Notes: generated by a model not told the origin, from the sequence alone. A DNA stretch of 64,000 nt from Halopiger goleimassiliensis (GCF_000455345.1 NZ_HG315690.1:1749360-1813359), one strand, 5' to 3'. Counted from the stretch's first letter, positions 36,361 to 44,077 are shown. Numbers and translations: made by a program.

Positions 36361-37371
36361 TCACACCCCCTCCAGGAACTTGCGCCGCTGCTCCATTTTC
36401 TCGTCCGGGCGGCGGGCATCGTAGTGCTGATACAGCACCTCGAGCGACACGTCCATCCGGTCGGACACGATCTCCGGCGGTACGTCCTCGAGCAGGTGGC
36501 CGGTGATCGCTCCGCGCCGTATAGCGTGCGGTGAGCGGGTGGACGGACACTTTGACGGAACGTTCGCCGCACCGACAGCCTCGCACGTCTCCGGTTCACG
36601 GTCGTGCGGGCAATCCTCGACGAGACACGGCTGGCAGCACCGATATACCGTATCCCGAATCGTTCCGCCGCAAATTCGACCTTCTCGAGTCGTCAGCAGC
36701 GGTTCTCGCCCGTGTTCGTCGGTCTGATCGATCCGGTTCACCTCGATGTACTCGGAGACGATGCTGTACCACTCCGGGCCGAGATAGACCCATCGTTCGC
36801 TCCGCTCCTTGTTTTTCAGCGGCGTCCCGGTCTCAGGACGGTGTTTCAGGTAAATCGCGAAATGCTCGCCTTCGAGGTCGCACAGGTCGATCGACCGGAG
36901 CGCCGACAGACGCATCCCCGTCCGCCAGAGGATCGCCATGATGACGTGATCCCGGCTCGCGTACTCGTACCGATCCAGATACTCGAGGATCTTTTCGGCG
37001 CGGGACCGCTCGAGCTTGATGCTCCGGGATTCGGACCCGTCGGGCACCTCCGGCGCGTGGACCTTCTCGTTCAGTCCCTCCGGGACGGCCTCGATGTCAG
37101 CGGCCCACGCCAGGAACTCACGGATCGCGCTCAGGTTCTTCTGTAGGGTGATCGGCTTCACCTTCTCGCGACGGTGGGCGACGAACAGGGCCAAGTCCCG
37201 GCCCGTCAGGTCGTTCAGGTTGTCGATGTCGTTGTCCGCGCACCACGCCGTGAACTGCTCGAGCGTCGTCTGGTTGTTGTAGTACGTCGACTCGGCGACG
37301 CTCGGCTTTCGATGCGCCAGGAACGCCTCGACCCCTTCTTGCGGCGTCATCGGCTCGAGTTCGTCGCTCAT
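36361..37371 (-). CDS. int: Tyrosine recombinase (provirus integrase)
   Basis: The 336-residue protein is a tyrosine recombinase with an N-terminal SAM-like core-binding domain (residues 1-105: YYNNQTTLEQFTAWCADNDIDNLNDLT) and a C-terminal catalytic domain. Catalytic residues visible are Arg154 in WRTGMRLSALRSIDL, His282 and Arg285 in SPHAIRRGAITGHLL, and Tyr317 in LYQHYDAR. A Cys-rich insertion RCCQPCLVEDCPHDREPETC (about 244-263) is typical of haloarchaeal provirus integrases. It inserts or excises the element at the tRNA 3' end. The gene points outwards to attL. Its start overlaps the upstream zinc-finger gene by 4 nt. Confidence 0.95.
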   Translation of the reverse strand: MSDELEPMTPQEGVEAFLAHRKPSVAESTYYNNQTTLEQFTAWCADNDIDNLNDLTGRDLALFVAHRREKVKPITLQKNLSAIREFLAWAADIEAVPEGLNEKVHAPEVPDGSESRSIKLERSRAEKILEYLDRYEYASRDHVIMAILWRTGMRLSALRSIDLCDLEGEHFAIYLKHRPETGTPLKNKERSERWVYLGPEWYSIVSEYIEVNRIDQTDEHGREPLLTTREGRICGGTIRDTVYRCCQPCLVEDCPHDREPETCEAVGAANVPSKCPSTRSPHAIRRGAITGHLLEDVPPEIVSDRMDVSLEVLYQHYDARRPDEKMEQRRKFLEGV

Positions 37372-37535
37372 CGTTCACCTCGCGCGTCGGCGTCGCGCTC
37401 TCGCGTACTCTCGTAGTGGGCGGCGAGCTTCGCAGCGCACGCCTCGCAGACGTACCCCTCCGGCGTGATCGTCTCGGCCGGTTCGTCGCACCGCGGCGTG
37501 TCGCAGGTTCCGGTGTGAGCCGGTTCGGTACTCAT
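37368..37535 (-). CDS. Small zinc-finger protein upstream of integrase
   Basis: The 55-residue protein MSTEPAHTGTCDTPRCDEP... has CDTPRC and VCEACAAKL, four cysteines spaced like a zinc ribbon. Its stop overlaps the integrase start (ATGA), which indicates coupled translation. It may be an accessory directionality or DNA-binding factor for the integrase. That role is inferred from position only. Third-position GC bias supports coding. It is too short for most automatic calls. Confidence 0.65.
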   Translation of the reverse strand: MSTEPAHTGTCDTPRCDEPAETITPEGYVCEACAAKLAAHYESTRERDADARGER

Positions 37536-37609
37536 CGGCCCACCTCCAGCGTGTCAACGGAATGGTTGGATTCGGTACTCTTACCGTGGTGAAGCGTGCA
37601 TTCGCGCAT
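37532..37609 (-). CDS. Possible 25-residue leader ORF
   Basis: A short frame (MRECTLHHGKSTE...) ends in TGA that overlaps the zinc-finger ATG by 4 nt, the same coupling seen elsewhere in the element. A longer version to 37834 exists but lies in an AT-rich regulatory region. I cannot support its start. It could be only a leader. Confidence 0.25.
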   Translation of the reverse strand: MRECTLHHGKSTESNHSVDTLEVGR

Positions 37610-37638
37610 GGTCTCAGTGTTCTGGGACCGCGGACGAA

Positions 37639-37676
37639 CCGCGCACGCTCCCTGCTCCAACAAGTAGCGTGCGCGG
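37639..37676. repeat. Inverted repeat, 11-bp arms
   Basis: CCGCGCACGCT and its exact reverse complement AGCGTGCGCGG lie 16 nt apart upstream of the integrase operon. It could be an operator or a transcript hairpin. Confidence 0.7.
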
Positions 37677-38025
37677 TAGCTGTCCGTCGGTGAATAGTAG
37701 TGATCGAACCAGCCTCTCTTAGTGTTAAGAGGGTCGTTTCCGACACTTTCCGATAGAGGTTCCAACGGCCATATCGTTCGGAAAGCGGTTCTGTGTCGTC
37801 TGATTTGTCGCTTCCGAAAGTACGGAAAACACACTCCGAAACCGCGCGCTGCTCAAGGCAGCGAGTGGATTGGAGCGATCGGACCGGAGTTTTATTTCCC
37901 GTCCATGTGATCGGTATCATGCTTCCGTACTTCGGATACGGGAGCTTCTCGCGGACCCGGTGCCACCAACACCGGCCCGCTACTCATCAGGACCTACGAC
38001 AGTCAGGTCCGCGTGTAGCTTCCGT

Positions 38026-38095
38026 GGTAACCCTATCTGTTGCATCCAGCATAAGGGTAACCCTATCTGTTGTACTTTGCAACAAACAGTATTAC
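38026..38095. promoter_or_regulatory. Operator-like repeats before the repressor gene
   Basis: GGTAACCCTATCTGTTG occurs exactly twice, at 38026-38042 and 38056-38072, with 30-bp spacing, so about three helical turns apart on one face of the DNA. An inverted, 13-of-17 matching copy is at 38080-38096. All three end within 50 bp of the GTG at 38142. The spacing and the palindromic relationship fit binding sites of the PhiH1-like repressor encoded immediately downstream, giving autoregulation. Confidence 0.7.
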
Positions 38096-38141
38096 CCATC
38101 AATCTCTTGATTATATGGTACCGGATTAGAAACACGGTACT

Positions 38142-38414
38142 GTGCAACCGAGTTGGTGGAGTGAATATGACGAACCTATCTTGGAGATTCTACACGAGAG
38201 TGGCAAGGCTCTTCCTCCTCGTGTTATCCATTTCAATCTCGAATACGAGAATCGTGCATCACCTCATCGATCAACAGTAAAACGGAGGCTAAACCGGCTC
38301 TGCGATCACGGGCTTACTGAGAAAGTGGACGATTCTGGATACTATATTATAACTGACACAGGGGAACGATTTCTCGAGGGCGAATTAGATGCTGAGTCCA
38401 TAGAGAAGGACTAA
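38142..38414 (+). CDS. PhiH1-repressor-like winged-helix protein
   Basis: The 90-residue protein starts with GTG. It has WSEYDEPILEILHESGKALPPRVI, STVKRRLNRLCDHGLTEKVDDSGYYIITDTGERFLEGELD, which is the winged-helix pattern of the repressor family named after halovirus PhiH1. The recognition helix is probably RSTVKRRLNRLCDHG. It likely keeps the provirus silent by binding the repeats at 38026-38096 and lies directly before the structural operon. Its codon use is less GC-biased than that of the structural genes, suggesting a separate history. No TATA element is well defined. Confidence 0.8.
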   Translation: MQPSWWSEYDEPILEILHESGKALPPRVIHFNLEYENRASPHRSTVKRRLNRLCDHGLTEKVDDSGYYIITDTGERFLEGELDAESIEKD

Positions 38415-38446
38415 CGCACCACTTTTCCAACCTCTCGCTACGTAGA

Positions 38447-38454
38447 TTTATTAA
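38447..38454 (+). promoter_or_regulatory. Promoter of the structural operon
   Basis: TTTATTAA lies 30 nt before the ATG at 38485, between the repressor gene and the first structural gene. No Shine-Dalgarno sequence precedes that ATG, so the first message may be leaderless. Confidence 0.6.
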
Positions 38455-38484
38455 CCGATTCTTGGACGTCTCGCCTGTTGCAGT

Positions 38485-38916
38485 ATGGCAACGAGTTCAC
38501 TTCCGGGGGCGGGAGCCCTCAACCGAGAGGACGGAATCGACGTGATCGACAGCGTGCTCGCACCGCTGTTCGTTCTCGCGACTATTTCGATGACCGGGCT
38601 GTTCGTACTCGAGACGGGCACGTTCCCGTTCGACTGGGGCTTCAACGACGTGATCTACAGCGCCTACGGTAGCGAAATCACCTGGGCGTTCACGATCACG
38701 ATGGTGACGATCTTCGTCGCCTGGATCTCCAACGGCATCACCGAGTGGGACGACCTGAACGATCTCGAATCGGTGACGGTGCTGCTGATGGTGATTCTGA
38801 ACCTGCTGATCGCGCTGGTGCCGGCGGTCAACGAGACGGTGACTCAGTTCTGGTGGGTCGGATCGTTCATGGTGATCCTGAACGCGGCCGGATTCTGGGT
38901 GCTGGCGTACAAATAA
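38485..38916 (+). CDS. VP3-like internal membrane protein
   Basis: The 143-residue protein has four predicted helices ([74 protein letters not shown]) with short loops and an acidic DDLNDLE loop. This size, topology and position before the spike gene match VP3, the major internal membrane protein of pleolipoviruses. Sequence identity was not computed. It is the first gene of the structural operon, with the spike peptide and spike following. Confidence 0.8.
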   Translation: MATSSLPGAGALNREDGIDVIDSVLAPLFVLATISMTGLFVLETGTFPFDWGFNDVIYSAYGSEITWAFTITMVTIFVAWISNGITEWDDLNDLESVTVLLMVILNLLIALVPAVNETVTQFWWVGSFMVILNAAGFWVLAYK

Positions 38917-38917
38917 C

Positions 38918-38923
38918 GGAGGT
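38918..38923 (+). promoter_or_regulatory. Strong Shine-Dalgarno site before the 29-residue peptide
   Basis: GGAGGT lies 8 nt before the ATG at 38932 and supports translation of a peptide that most callers would miss. It also shows that internal genes of this operon use Shine-Dalgarno initiation. Confidence 0.7.
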
Positions 38924-38931
38924 TTCGACAC

Positions 38932-39021
38932 ATGGCTCTTACACCAACCCAACAGTGGATCATCGGCCTGGTCGGTGGGGTACTGCTCGGAATCGCGCTC
39001 GCCTACCTGGGGGTGATCTGA
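38932..39021 (+). CDS. 29-residue single-helix membrane peptide
   Basis: The frame MALTPTQQWIIGLVGGVLLG... ends IALAYLGVI, nearly all one hydrophobic helix with a short polar N-terminus. It is preceded by a perfect GGAGGT site and its stop directly abuts the GTG of the spike gene. It is likely a small virion or accessory membrane peptide. No family can be recognised at this length. Confidence 0.6.
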   Translation: MALTPTQQWIIGLVGGVLLGIALAYLGVI

Positions 39022-40725
39022 GTGTCGGCGACTGACTCCGGTAGCCAACAGCCCACAGCCCACGAGGTGGAGCCGGGCTGCTCGCTGGCGATGAACCGCC
39101 GGCAGTTCGGCAAGCTCGCGGCAGCGTCGATCGCGACGGCGGCGACCGCCGGAACAGCCAGCGCCCAGGACGACGAGGACGACCCGACGGGTCCGTGGGA
39201 GACGACGTACAACGTCGCTGTCGCAGTGAAAGACGTGATGGTGATGCCGGTCAACCAAACGCTGAGCGCTATCTTCGGTGATCGGAAGGACTACGAACAC
39301 TACACCGGAGAGGGCGCGCTTCGGAAGGCGATTCACACGGGTTCGCAGGATCTCCGCATCGGCTTCCGTGATCTCATCTCGACCTACGAGAACGACGTGG
39401 CGTTTCTGCAGAACGTGCTGGTTCCGAAGGGTATGGCCCAGATTGCCGAGGCGATCGGCAACGACGAGAACCAAGAGGCGGCCGAGCAGGCCCGCGACGA
39501 AGCCCTCGAAGAACACTGCGCGCTGCTCCAGGAGGACATCCTCCGTAGCTGTCAGCGTCACGTCAACCAGTGGATTCACTACTACGAGCAACTGCTGACT
39601 CACGACAACACCGATCCCGGACAGGTCCTCTGGGCTTGTCGGGACACGAAGGAGGACTTCGCGGCGGCGATCGAGGCCGGTGAAGAACCTGAGTGGTATC
39701 ACGACGGCCTTGAAAACCCGGTCGACTGGTACGAGATCGAGGTGGAATTAATCGATGGGTCCACGACGATCTTCGAGGCTCCAGAGATTCCGATCTCGAA
39801 CTGGACGAACGACGTATCTGCGTACCCGGATTTCGTCGCGCAGAACGCTGTAAACGGGATGCCGAGTGATTTGTCCCCGCACAACCTTCTCGGTGCGTTC
39901 CCGAACGACGCCGATGGGAACCCGATCCACGAGGAGGAGGGAACTGACCGGGTGGACGTCGTATCGACTGACCAGATTGCTGTGAACGTCTTCCGGTACG
40001 ATGACGCGTTAGACGCGCTATCCACGCAGTTCGCGGATGCCTACGGAGAACTTCAAGGTACGATCGACCAAGCGTATTCGTACTACGATCCGTCCGACAT
40101 CGACACCGAGGACGTGCTGGACCCGACGACGGCGTACCTCGAGTTCCGCAACGAGATCGACGACGAGGCGTTCCAGGGCGCGATGGCGGCCTCGATGCTC
40201 GGGATTCCGCGCACGGACGAGCCGATGGACGTGCGCCTCGAGGACGAGGATCTCGAGGTAGAGGGGTCGATCTACACGACCGACACGCCCGGCGAAGACG
40301 GCTTTAGCGTCGGCGAAACCTACGACCCGGACGACCTCTCGGGGACCGTCACACTGCGCTACACGTTCCTCAACGAGGACGGCGAACAGGAGACAGACTT
40401 CCATCAACTCCAACAGCCGTTCACGATTCTCGAGGCGACCGACGCCGACGGGGAGCCTGTCGAGAACGTCGACGCCGAGGAGTCCGTCCAGTACGACCCC
40501 GCCCAGATCGAGGAGATGATGGACCAACTCGAGCAGATCCGGCAGGAACAGAACGACCTAATCGAGGAAGCCGAAGAACCCGGTGGCTGGAACATCGGCC
40601 TGCCCGGCAATCCGCTTTCAGGGATCGGACAGGGCGTGCAACTGCTCGGCTTCGGCATCATCGGTGTCGTCGTACTCGGTGCCGTCGGCTGGGTGACTGA
40701 CCTGCTCCCGTTCGGAGGCGACTGA
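39022..40725 (+). CDS. VP4-like spike protein with Tat signal
   Basis: The 567-residue protein starts at GTG 39022, supported by an extended GGTGATC Shine-Dalgarno sequence; a start at 39091 is possible. Residues 24-50 form a twin-arginine signal (NRRQFGK, Arg26-Arg27, then AAASIATAATAGTASAQ). The exterior is a large acidic region. Near the C-terminus a coiled coil (IEEMMDQLEQIRQEQNDLIEEAEE, about 500-525) is followed by one membrane helix (LLGFGIIGVVVLGAVGWV) and a short tail. This Tat signal, ectodomain, coiled coil and anchor plan is that of pleolipovirus VP4 spikes, which bind and fuse with the host. The ectodomain may be host-specific. Confidence 0.85.
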   Translation: MSATDSGSQQPTAHEVEPGCSLAMNRRQFGKLAAASIATAATAGTASAQDDEDDPTGPWETTYNVAVAVKDVMVMPVNQTLSAIFGDRKDYEHYTGEGALRKAIHTGSQDLRIGFRDLISTYENDVAFLQNVLVPKGMAQIAEAIGNDENQEAAEQARDEALEEHCALLQEDILRSCQRHVNQWIHYYEQLLTHDNTDPGQVLWACRDTKEDFAAAIEAGEEPEWYHDGLENPVDWYEIEVELIDGSTTIFEAPEIPISNWTNDVSAYPDFVAQNAVNGMPSDLSPHNLLGAFPNDADGNPIHEEEGTDRVDVVSTDQIAVNVFRYDDALDALSTQFADAYGELQGTIDQAYSYYDPSDIDTEDVLDPTTAYLEFRNEIDDEAFQGAMAASMLGIPRTDEPMDVRLEDEDLEVEGSIYTTDTPGEDGFSVGETYDPDDLSGTVTLRYTFLNEDGEQETDFHQLQQPFTILEATDADGEPVENVDAEESVQYDPAQIEEMMDQLEQIRQEQNDLIEEAEEPGGWNIGLPGNPLSGIGQGVQLLGFGIIGVVVLGAVGWVTDLLPFGGD

Positions 40726-40729
40726 TACC

Positions 40730-41275
40730 ATGACTCGATTTTCGCGTTTGCTTACGGTTGCAGCCGTGGCCGTCGCGCTCGCGATGAGCATGGGCGTGAT
40801 GGGCGCGGTCGCCGCACAGGACTCGAGCAACGAGACGGCGATCAACGCGTCGGAGATAGACCAGTCGATCGACTCGCAGACGCACATCATGGACTGGTCG
40901 TTTTCGGACGGCCAGTTCCGCGTCGAGTTCTACGCAGAGGAGGCGACCCAAGTCTCAATCGCCGAATCAGGCGATTTCGAGGAGGGTTCCGGGGAGTTCG
41001 CGTACTATATGCGACGGCTTCCCGCCGGGGAATCGGTCGAGACGTTCAGAGTCGTCCACGACGACGGCGGCGCAGCCCTGTCGTTCGCGACGCCGCTCGC
41101 GCAGCAAGAGCAGCGCGGCGCGTACATCTCCACCGGCCAACGGGCAGAGGACCCGTTCCGCCACTTCGGCGGCACGAGCGGGCTGTTCAGCGGCATCGCG
41201 ATGACGGTCGCACTGGCCGCTCTGGGCGCGTTTATCGTCATCCGACAGGAAGAAAGCGGGGTGGTTGAGGCGTGA
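40730..41275 (+). CDS. Exported membrane protein (ORF6-like)
   Basis: The 181-residue protein has a Sec signal peptide (SRLLTVAAVAVALAMSMGVMGAVAAQ), a soluble beta-rich middle (MDWSFSDGQFRVEFYAEEATQVSIAE) and a C-terminal helix (LFSGIAMTVALAALGAFIVI). This is the position and shape of the protein after VP4 in pleolipoviruses (ORF6). It begins 4 nt after the spike stop and overlaps the next gene by 4 nt (GTGA). Role in the virion is unknown. Confidence 0.7.
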   Translation: MTRFSRLLTVAAVAVALAMSMGVMGAVAAQDSSNETAINASEIDQSIDSQTHIMDWSFSDGQFRVEFYAEEATQVSIAESGDFEEGSGEFAYYMRRLPAGESVETFRVVHDDGGAALSFATPLAQQEQRGAYISTGQRAEDPFRHFGGTSGLFSGIAMTVALAALGAFIVIRQEESGVVEA

Positions 41276-42078
41276 CCGAGACGAGTACGACGTTCGGCGA
41301 CTGGCGCGATCGCGTGACCTACGTCGTCGCGAACGCCCAGCTCGTCGTACTCGGTCTGCTTGTCTCGGTCGGCGCGGCGATCGTCTGGTTCCGCCCGTCG
41401 CTGCCGGGCATTCCGCCGATCGTTTTCGGCTGGCTCGCGGCGCTGACGCTCCTGGGGCCGCCGTTGCTCGCGCTGTTTGTGCAGGGCGTCAGGAAGCTCC
41501 GAGAGCGGCGCATGGAGACGGTTTTCCACATCAACGCTGCCCAGGACGTTCGAGAGAAATACTACGTCGAGCCGGCTGTGTGGGACGAGAAAGAGACGAT
41601 GGGGCCGTCTCCGTACTGGTGTGACGAGAGTGAGTGCTGGGAGGTACGCGAGTTCGAATGGGACGAGGACCTGGGCCAACTCCGGGTCCGAGGCGCGCAC
41701 ATGTCCCAAATGCAGGATTCGGCACTTGTGACGTTCAAAACGCTGGTTCACGACCTACATGAGAAGTTCGCGAAGAAGTGGGTCGAGTTCAATCACGCTC
41801 GCGCACGCGAGACACGACGCGGCCTCGAGCAGCAGGAGGCGGTGGTCAACGCGCAGGCAGAGGCGACTGAGCGGGGCCTGATGGAGCCGCGCGGGATCGT
41901 CGCCGAATCGTGGGAAGAATCCCTCGAGGACCTGCGTGAAGACGACGACGCCCTGGAAGTCGACTCTCTCGAGACCTACGCGGAGCAGGAGCGAGCGATG
42001 TGGTCGCCGGAGCCGATCGGCCCGGAACGACCACCAGAACAGCCTGATGCAGCAACCGACGGAGGTACTGACCGATGA
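41272..42078 (+). CDS. Membrane protein (ORF7-like)
   Basis: The 268-residue protein starts at GTG and has two N-terminal helices (QLVVLGLLVSVGAAIVWF and IVFGWLAALTLLGPPLLALF) followed by a long cytoplasmic-type domain with a charged coiled coil (HARARETRRGLEQQEAVVNAQAEATERG). It corresponds in order to pleolipovirus ORF7. It overlaps both neighbours by 4 nt, so it is translated together with the ATPase. No catalytic motif is seen. Confidence 0.7.
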   Translation: MTETSTTFGDWRDRVTYVVANAQLVVLGLLVSVGAAIVWFRPSLPGIPPIVFGWLAALTLLGPPLLALFVQGVRKLRERRMETVFHINAAQDVREKYYVEPAVWDEKETMGPSPYWCDESECWEVREFEWDEDLGQLRVRGAHMSQMQDSALVTFKTLVHDLHEKFAKKWVEFNHARARETRRGLEQQEAVVNAQAEATERGLMEPRGIVAESWEESLEDLREDDDALEVDSLETYAEQERAMWSPEPIGPERPPEQPDAATDGGTDR

Positions 42079-43253
42079 CCGACGAACAGGACCTATTCAC
42101 GGCAGCAGGAGCAGTAGAGTGGCGAGACGGCCATCTGAAGCGCGACAACGACCGCGCTCACAACCACGCGGGGACGATCCGAGACGAGCAGATCGCCCGC
42201 GCTATGTCGATCCGGGAGGAGTTTTTCGAACCGGAGTTGTGGGAGCAGCCGGAGGCGGCCCCTGGTCAGGCCAAGGACCTGAAGGGGTATCGTCGTATCC
42301 TCCGAATGGAGGGGACAGAGACGTTCACAGAGGCGTTCGACACAGGCGACATGGCGACCCTGAAGCACTTCTTCGGCGACCCGGACCAGCGGGCTGACAT
42401 CTCCGGAATCAAGGCGATGGAACGGTTCAAGGGCCTGATTCTGGACGGTCCGGCCCCCATCATCTACATCTACGCACCGCCAGGGGCGGGCAAGACGAAC
42501 CTGGGCGCGTTCCTGTCGCAACTGTGGAAGAACGACCAGCCGTCTGACGCGCTGCTCGCGAGCAACATCAAGACGCTCGAGGAGACCGACGACTGGGTGG
42601 ACGAGGACGGAAACGTTCGTGACGGCTGGCTGGCGTCCTACGGCGAACTGAAGGAGTGGCTGAAGCAGGACGGCGACGTTCTCGAGGGGAACCCGGTTCC
42701 GAAGCTATTCCTGTGGGACGAGGTGTCTTCCGCCGGTTCTGGTGTCGGCGAGCAAGGGTATACGATGCGGACCAAGATGGGGCCGCTACTGTTCAAAATC
42801 CGCAAGTACGGCGGCGCTATCATCATCATCGGCCACGATCCGAAGTCGGTCGCGCCGCTGGTGCGCGAGATGGCGACGATCATCAAGAAGGAGGACCTGA
42901 AAACGGCACGAGTCGGCGAGACAATCAGCGAGAACGGCGAACTGAGGAACCAGATCGGGAAGCCTCTCGAGGGTATCCCGGCGACGGACTACCGCTACAA
43001 CGACAAGGAACCGACCTCGTGGAGTTGGCAGGACTCCCGCGACGATCGGGACGGCCTCGAGGAGGAGACGGTGGAGGCGGTCGCGATGTGGAACATCGTG
43101 CAGATGCGGGAGCAGGAGAACCCTGTTGCATACCGGGATGTGGCGAAATCGACGCCCTGGGATGCCTCTACCTGCTCGCGACGATACAAGGCCTGGAAGG
43201 AGGAGGGGAAGTACGCGGATCAGGTGCAACAGGTAGAATCTGTAATCGCATGA
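42075..43253 (+). CDS. VP8-like P-loop ATPase
   Basis: The 392-residue protein has Walker A APPGAGKT (Lys140), Walker B LFLWDE (Asp215, Glu216), and IIIIGHDPKSVAPLV as the sensor region. The C-terminal part after residue 330 is helical (AVAMWNIVQMREQENPVAYRDVAKST) and resembles a helix-turn-helix. Pleolipoviruses encode a single such ATPase (VP8), thought to act in assembly or DNA packaging. It lacks membrane segments. It ends the co-directional block; the following gene has its own promoter. Confidence 0.85.
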   Translation: MTDEQDLFTAAGAVEWRDGHLKRDNDRAHNHAGTIRDEQIARAMSIREEFFEPELWEQPEAAPGQAKDLKGYRRILRMEGTETFTEAFDTGDMATLKHFFGDPDQRADISGIKAMERFKGLILDGPAPIIYIYAPPGAGKTNLGAFLSQLWKNDQPSDALLASNIKTLEETDDWVDEDGNVRDGWLASYGELKEWLKQDGDVLEGNPVPKLFLWDEVSSAGSGVGEQGYTMRTKMGPLLFKIRKYGGAIIIIGHDPKSVAPLVREMATIIKKEDLKTARVGETISENGELRNQIGKPLEGIPATDYRYNDKEPTSWSWQDSRDDRDGLEEETVEAVAMWNIVQMREQENPVAYRDVAKSTPWDASTCSRRYKAWKEEGKYADQVQQVESVIA

Positions 43254-43302
43254 CGGCGGCAGGACAACGCGGTGTTGCAGTTGCGACCCCCTCCCCCGTA
43301 CT

Positions 43303-43342
43303 ATGGGCGAGCGGGACCGAAGGGACCGCTCGCGCGGCCCAT
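43303..43342. repeat. Nested inverted repeat after the ATPase gene
   Basis: GCGAGCGG (43307-43314) pairs with CCGCTCGC (43326-43333), and the flanking ATGGG and CCCAT also pair. It lies between the ATPase gene and the promoter of the nuclease gene, so a terminator of the structural operon is the simplest reading. It contains the pentamer GCCCA, a motif reported at genome discontinuities of some betapleolipoviruses, but this may be chance. Confidence 0.6.
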
Positions 43343-43377
43343 CCGCTCGAGGCTCGTCGATACACGGTGAGGAGTTG

Positions 43378-43385
43378 ATATATAA
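43378..43385 (+). promoter_or_regulatory. TATA box of the nuclease gene
   Basis: ATATATAA lies 44 nt before the ATG at 43430. It suggests that the nuclease gene is expressed apart from the structural operon. Confidence 0.5.
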
Positions 43386-43429
43386 CGGCGCGCGAGGCGC
43401 GGAAAAGACAGAAATAATACATATTACGG

Positions 43430-43804
43430 ATGCCAAGTCACAAAGCGAACAAGTACGGCACTGCCTGCGAGTACCACCTGGCCGAGAAGTACGGTGTCGA
43501 GTTGGAGCGGTCGAGTTGGCACGACGGGGTGAAGAACGGCGTTCCGTGGGAGTTCAAGGCCACGAAACGGACGCACGCGGACGGACAGCCGGGGAACTTC
43601 AAGATTTATCGCGAGTATCACGAACGCCTCCAGGAGGCGGGCGGTCACTACGGATTCGCCGTGTATCGGATTCGAGGGCGGGGGTGCGAGGTATTGGCGA
43701 CGACGACGATCGCGGCCTCGAGGCTCCCGATGGTTCGCTGGCACGGCGGGGGATCTCACCGAGGGACCGAGCAGGCGAAGGTCTCGATCGAGGACGTGTT
43801 CTGA
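43430..43804 (+). CDS. Small PD-(D/E)XK-type nuclease-like protein
   Basis: The 124-residue protein MPSHKANKYGTACEYHLAEKYG... carries a Hjc/VRR-like core: KYGTACEYHLAEKYGVEL, then WHDGVKNGVPWEFKATKR with the E-x-K pair (WEFK) and HYGFAVYRIRGRGCEVL. Such small proteins are common in haloarchaeal viruses and plasmids and are predicted to be endonucleases or Holliday-junction resolvases. The activity is inferred. It is the last rightward gene and converges on the large wHTH gene across the hairpin cluster. Confidence 0.7.
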   Translation: MPSHKANKYGTACEYHLAEKYGVELERSSWHDGVKNGVPWEFKATKRTHADGQPGNFKIYREYHERLQEAGGHYGFAVYRIRGRGCEVLATTTIAASRLPMVRWHGGGSHRGTEQAKVSIEDVF

Positions 43805-43913
43805 ACGACCGGCGCGGCCGTCGGGCTGCGCCGCCCCAGCTGGGCCGGACGTGCTGTCGGGCCACTCGTGGAGCTGGGGCCGCGCCGGTCGCGGGGCGGT
43901 GCTGAGGGGGGGA

Positions 43914-43945
43914 CCCCGTTTTCGCGCCTGCGGCGCGAAGCGGGG
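43914..43945. repeat. Hairpin A, 8-bp inner stem with outer CCCCG/CGGGG
   Basis: TTCGCGCC (43921-43928) pairs exactly with GGCGCGAA (43932-43939) around a 3-nt loop. CCCCG (43914-43918) pairs with CGGGG (43941-43945) after a small internal bulge. Confidence 0.8.
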
Positions 43946-43986
43946 GCGGGGTGTTTTGAGTTCAGTCGCCTTAGCGACACCCCTAA

Positions 43987-44019
43987 CCCCGATTCCAACG
44001 CCTGCCGTTGGAATCGGGG
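43987..44019. repeat. Hairpin B, 14-bp perfect stem
   Basis: CCCCGATTCCAACG (43987-44000) pairs perfectly with CGTTGGAATCGGGG (44006-44019) around a 5-nt loop. The stem is of mixed sequence, unlike a simple GC-rich terminator, which suggests a protein-binding or structural role. Confidence 0.9.
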
Positions 44020-44026
44020 CGTGGGT

Positions 44027-44077
44027 GACGCGAGGCGACCGCGCCGGACGGCAAGGGAGGCGCGGTCGCCTCGCGTC
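44027..44077. repeat. Hairpin C, 19-bp perfect stem
   Basis: GACGCGAGGCGACCGCGCC (44027-44045) is the exact reverse complement of 44059-44077, with a 13-nt loop. It is the longest perfect stem in the window. Confidence 0.9.

Larger units (their letters stand above)
37536..38141. promoter_or_regulatory. Provirus control region
   Basis: This stretch of about 600 bp between the integrase and repressor genes has lower GC than its surroundings. It contains an 11-bp inverted repeat (37639-37649 and 37666-37676, CCGCGCACGCT) and the repeated operator-like sites before the repressor gene. No supported gene lies in it apart from the possible short leader ORF. Confidence 0.6.

Noticed and set aside
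36075-36506. Membrane-helix-like ORF left of the provirus
   Set aside because: Its frame runs across the attachment core into the integrase gene, and it has no consistent start or conserved length.
37610-37834. Upstream part of a 100-residue leftward ORF
   Set aside because: It lies in the AT-rich regulatory region with no start signal; only its last 25 residues could be coupled to the zinc-finger gene.
43337-43341. GCCCA motif as a genome discontinuity mark
   Set aside because: The pentamer is too short to be meaningful alone. It is mentioned only as a detail of the inverted repeat.
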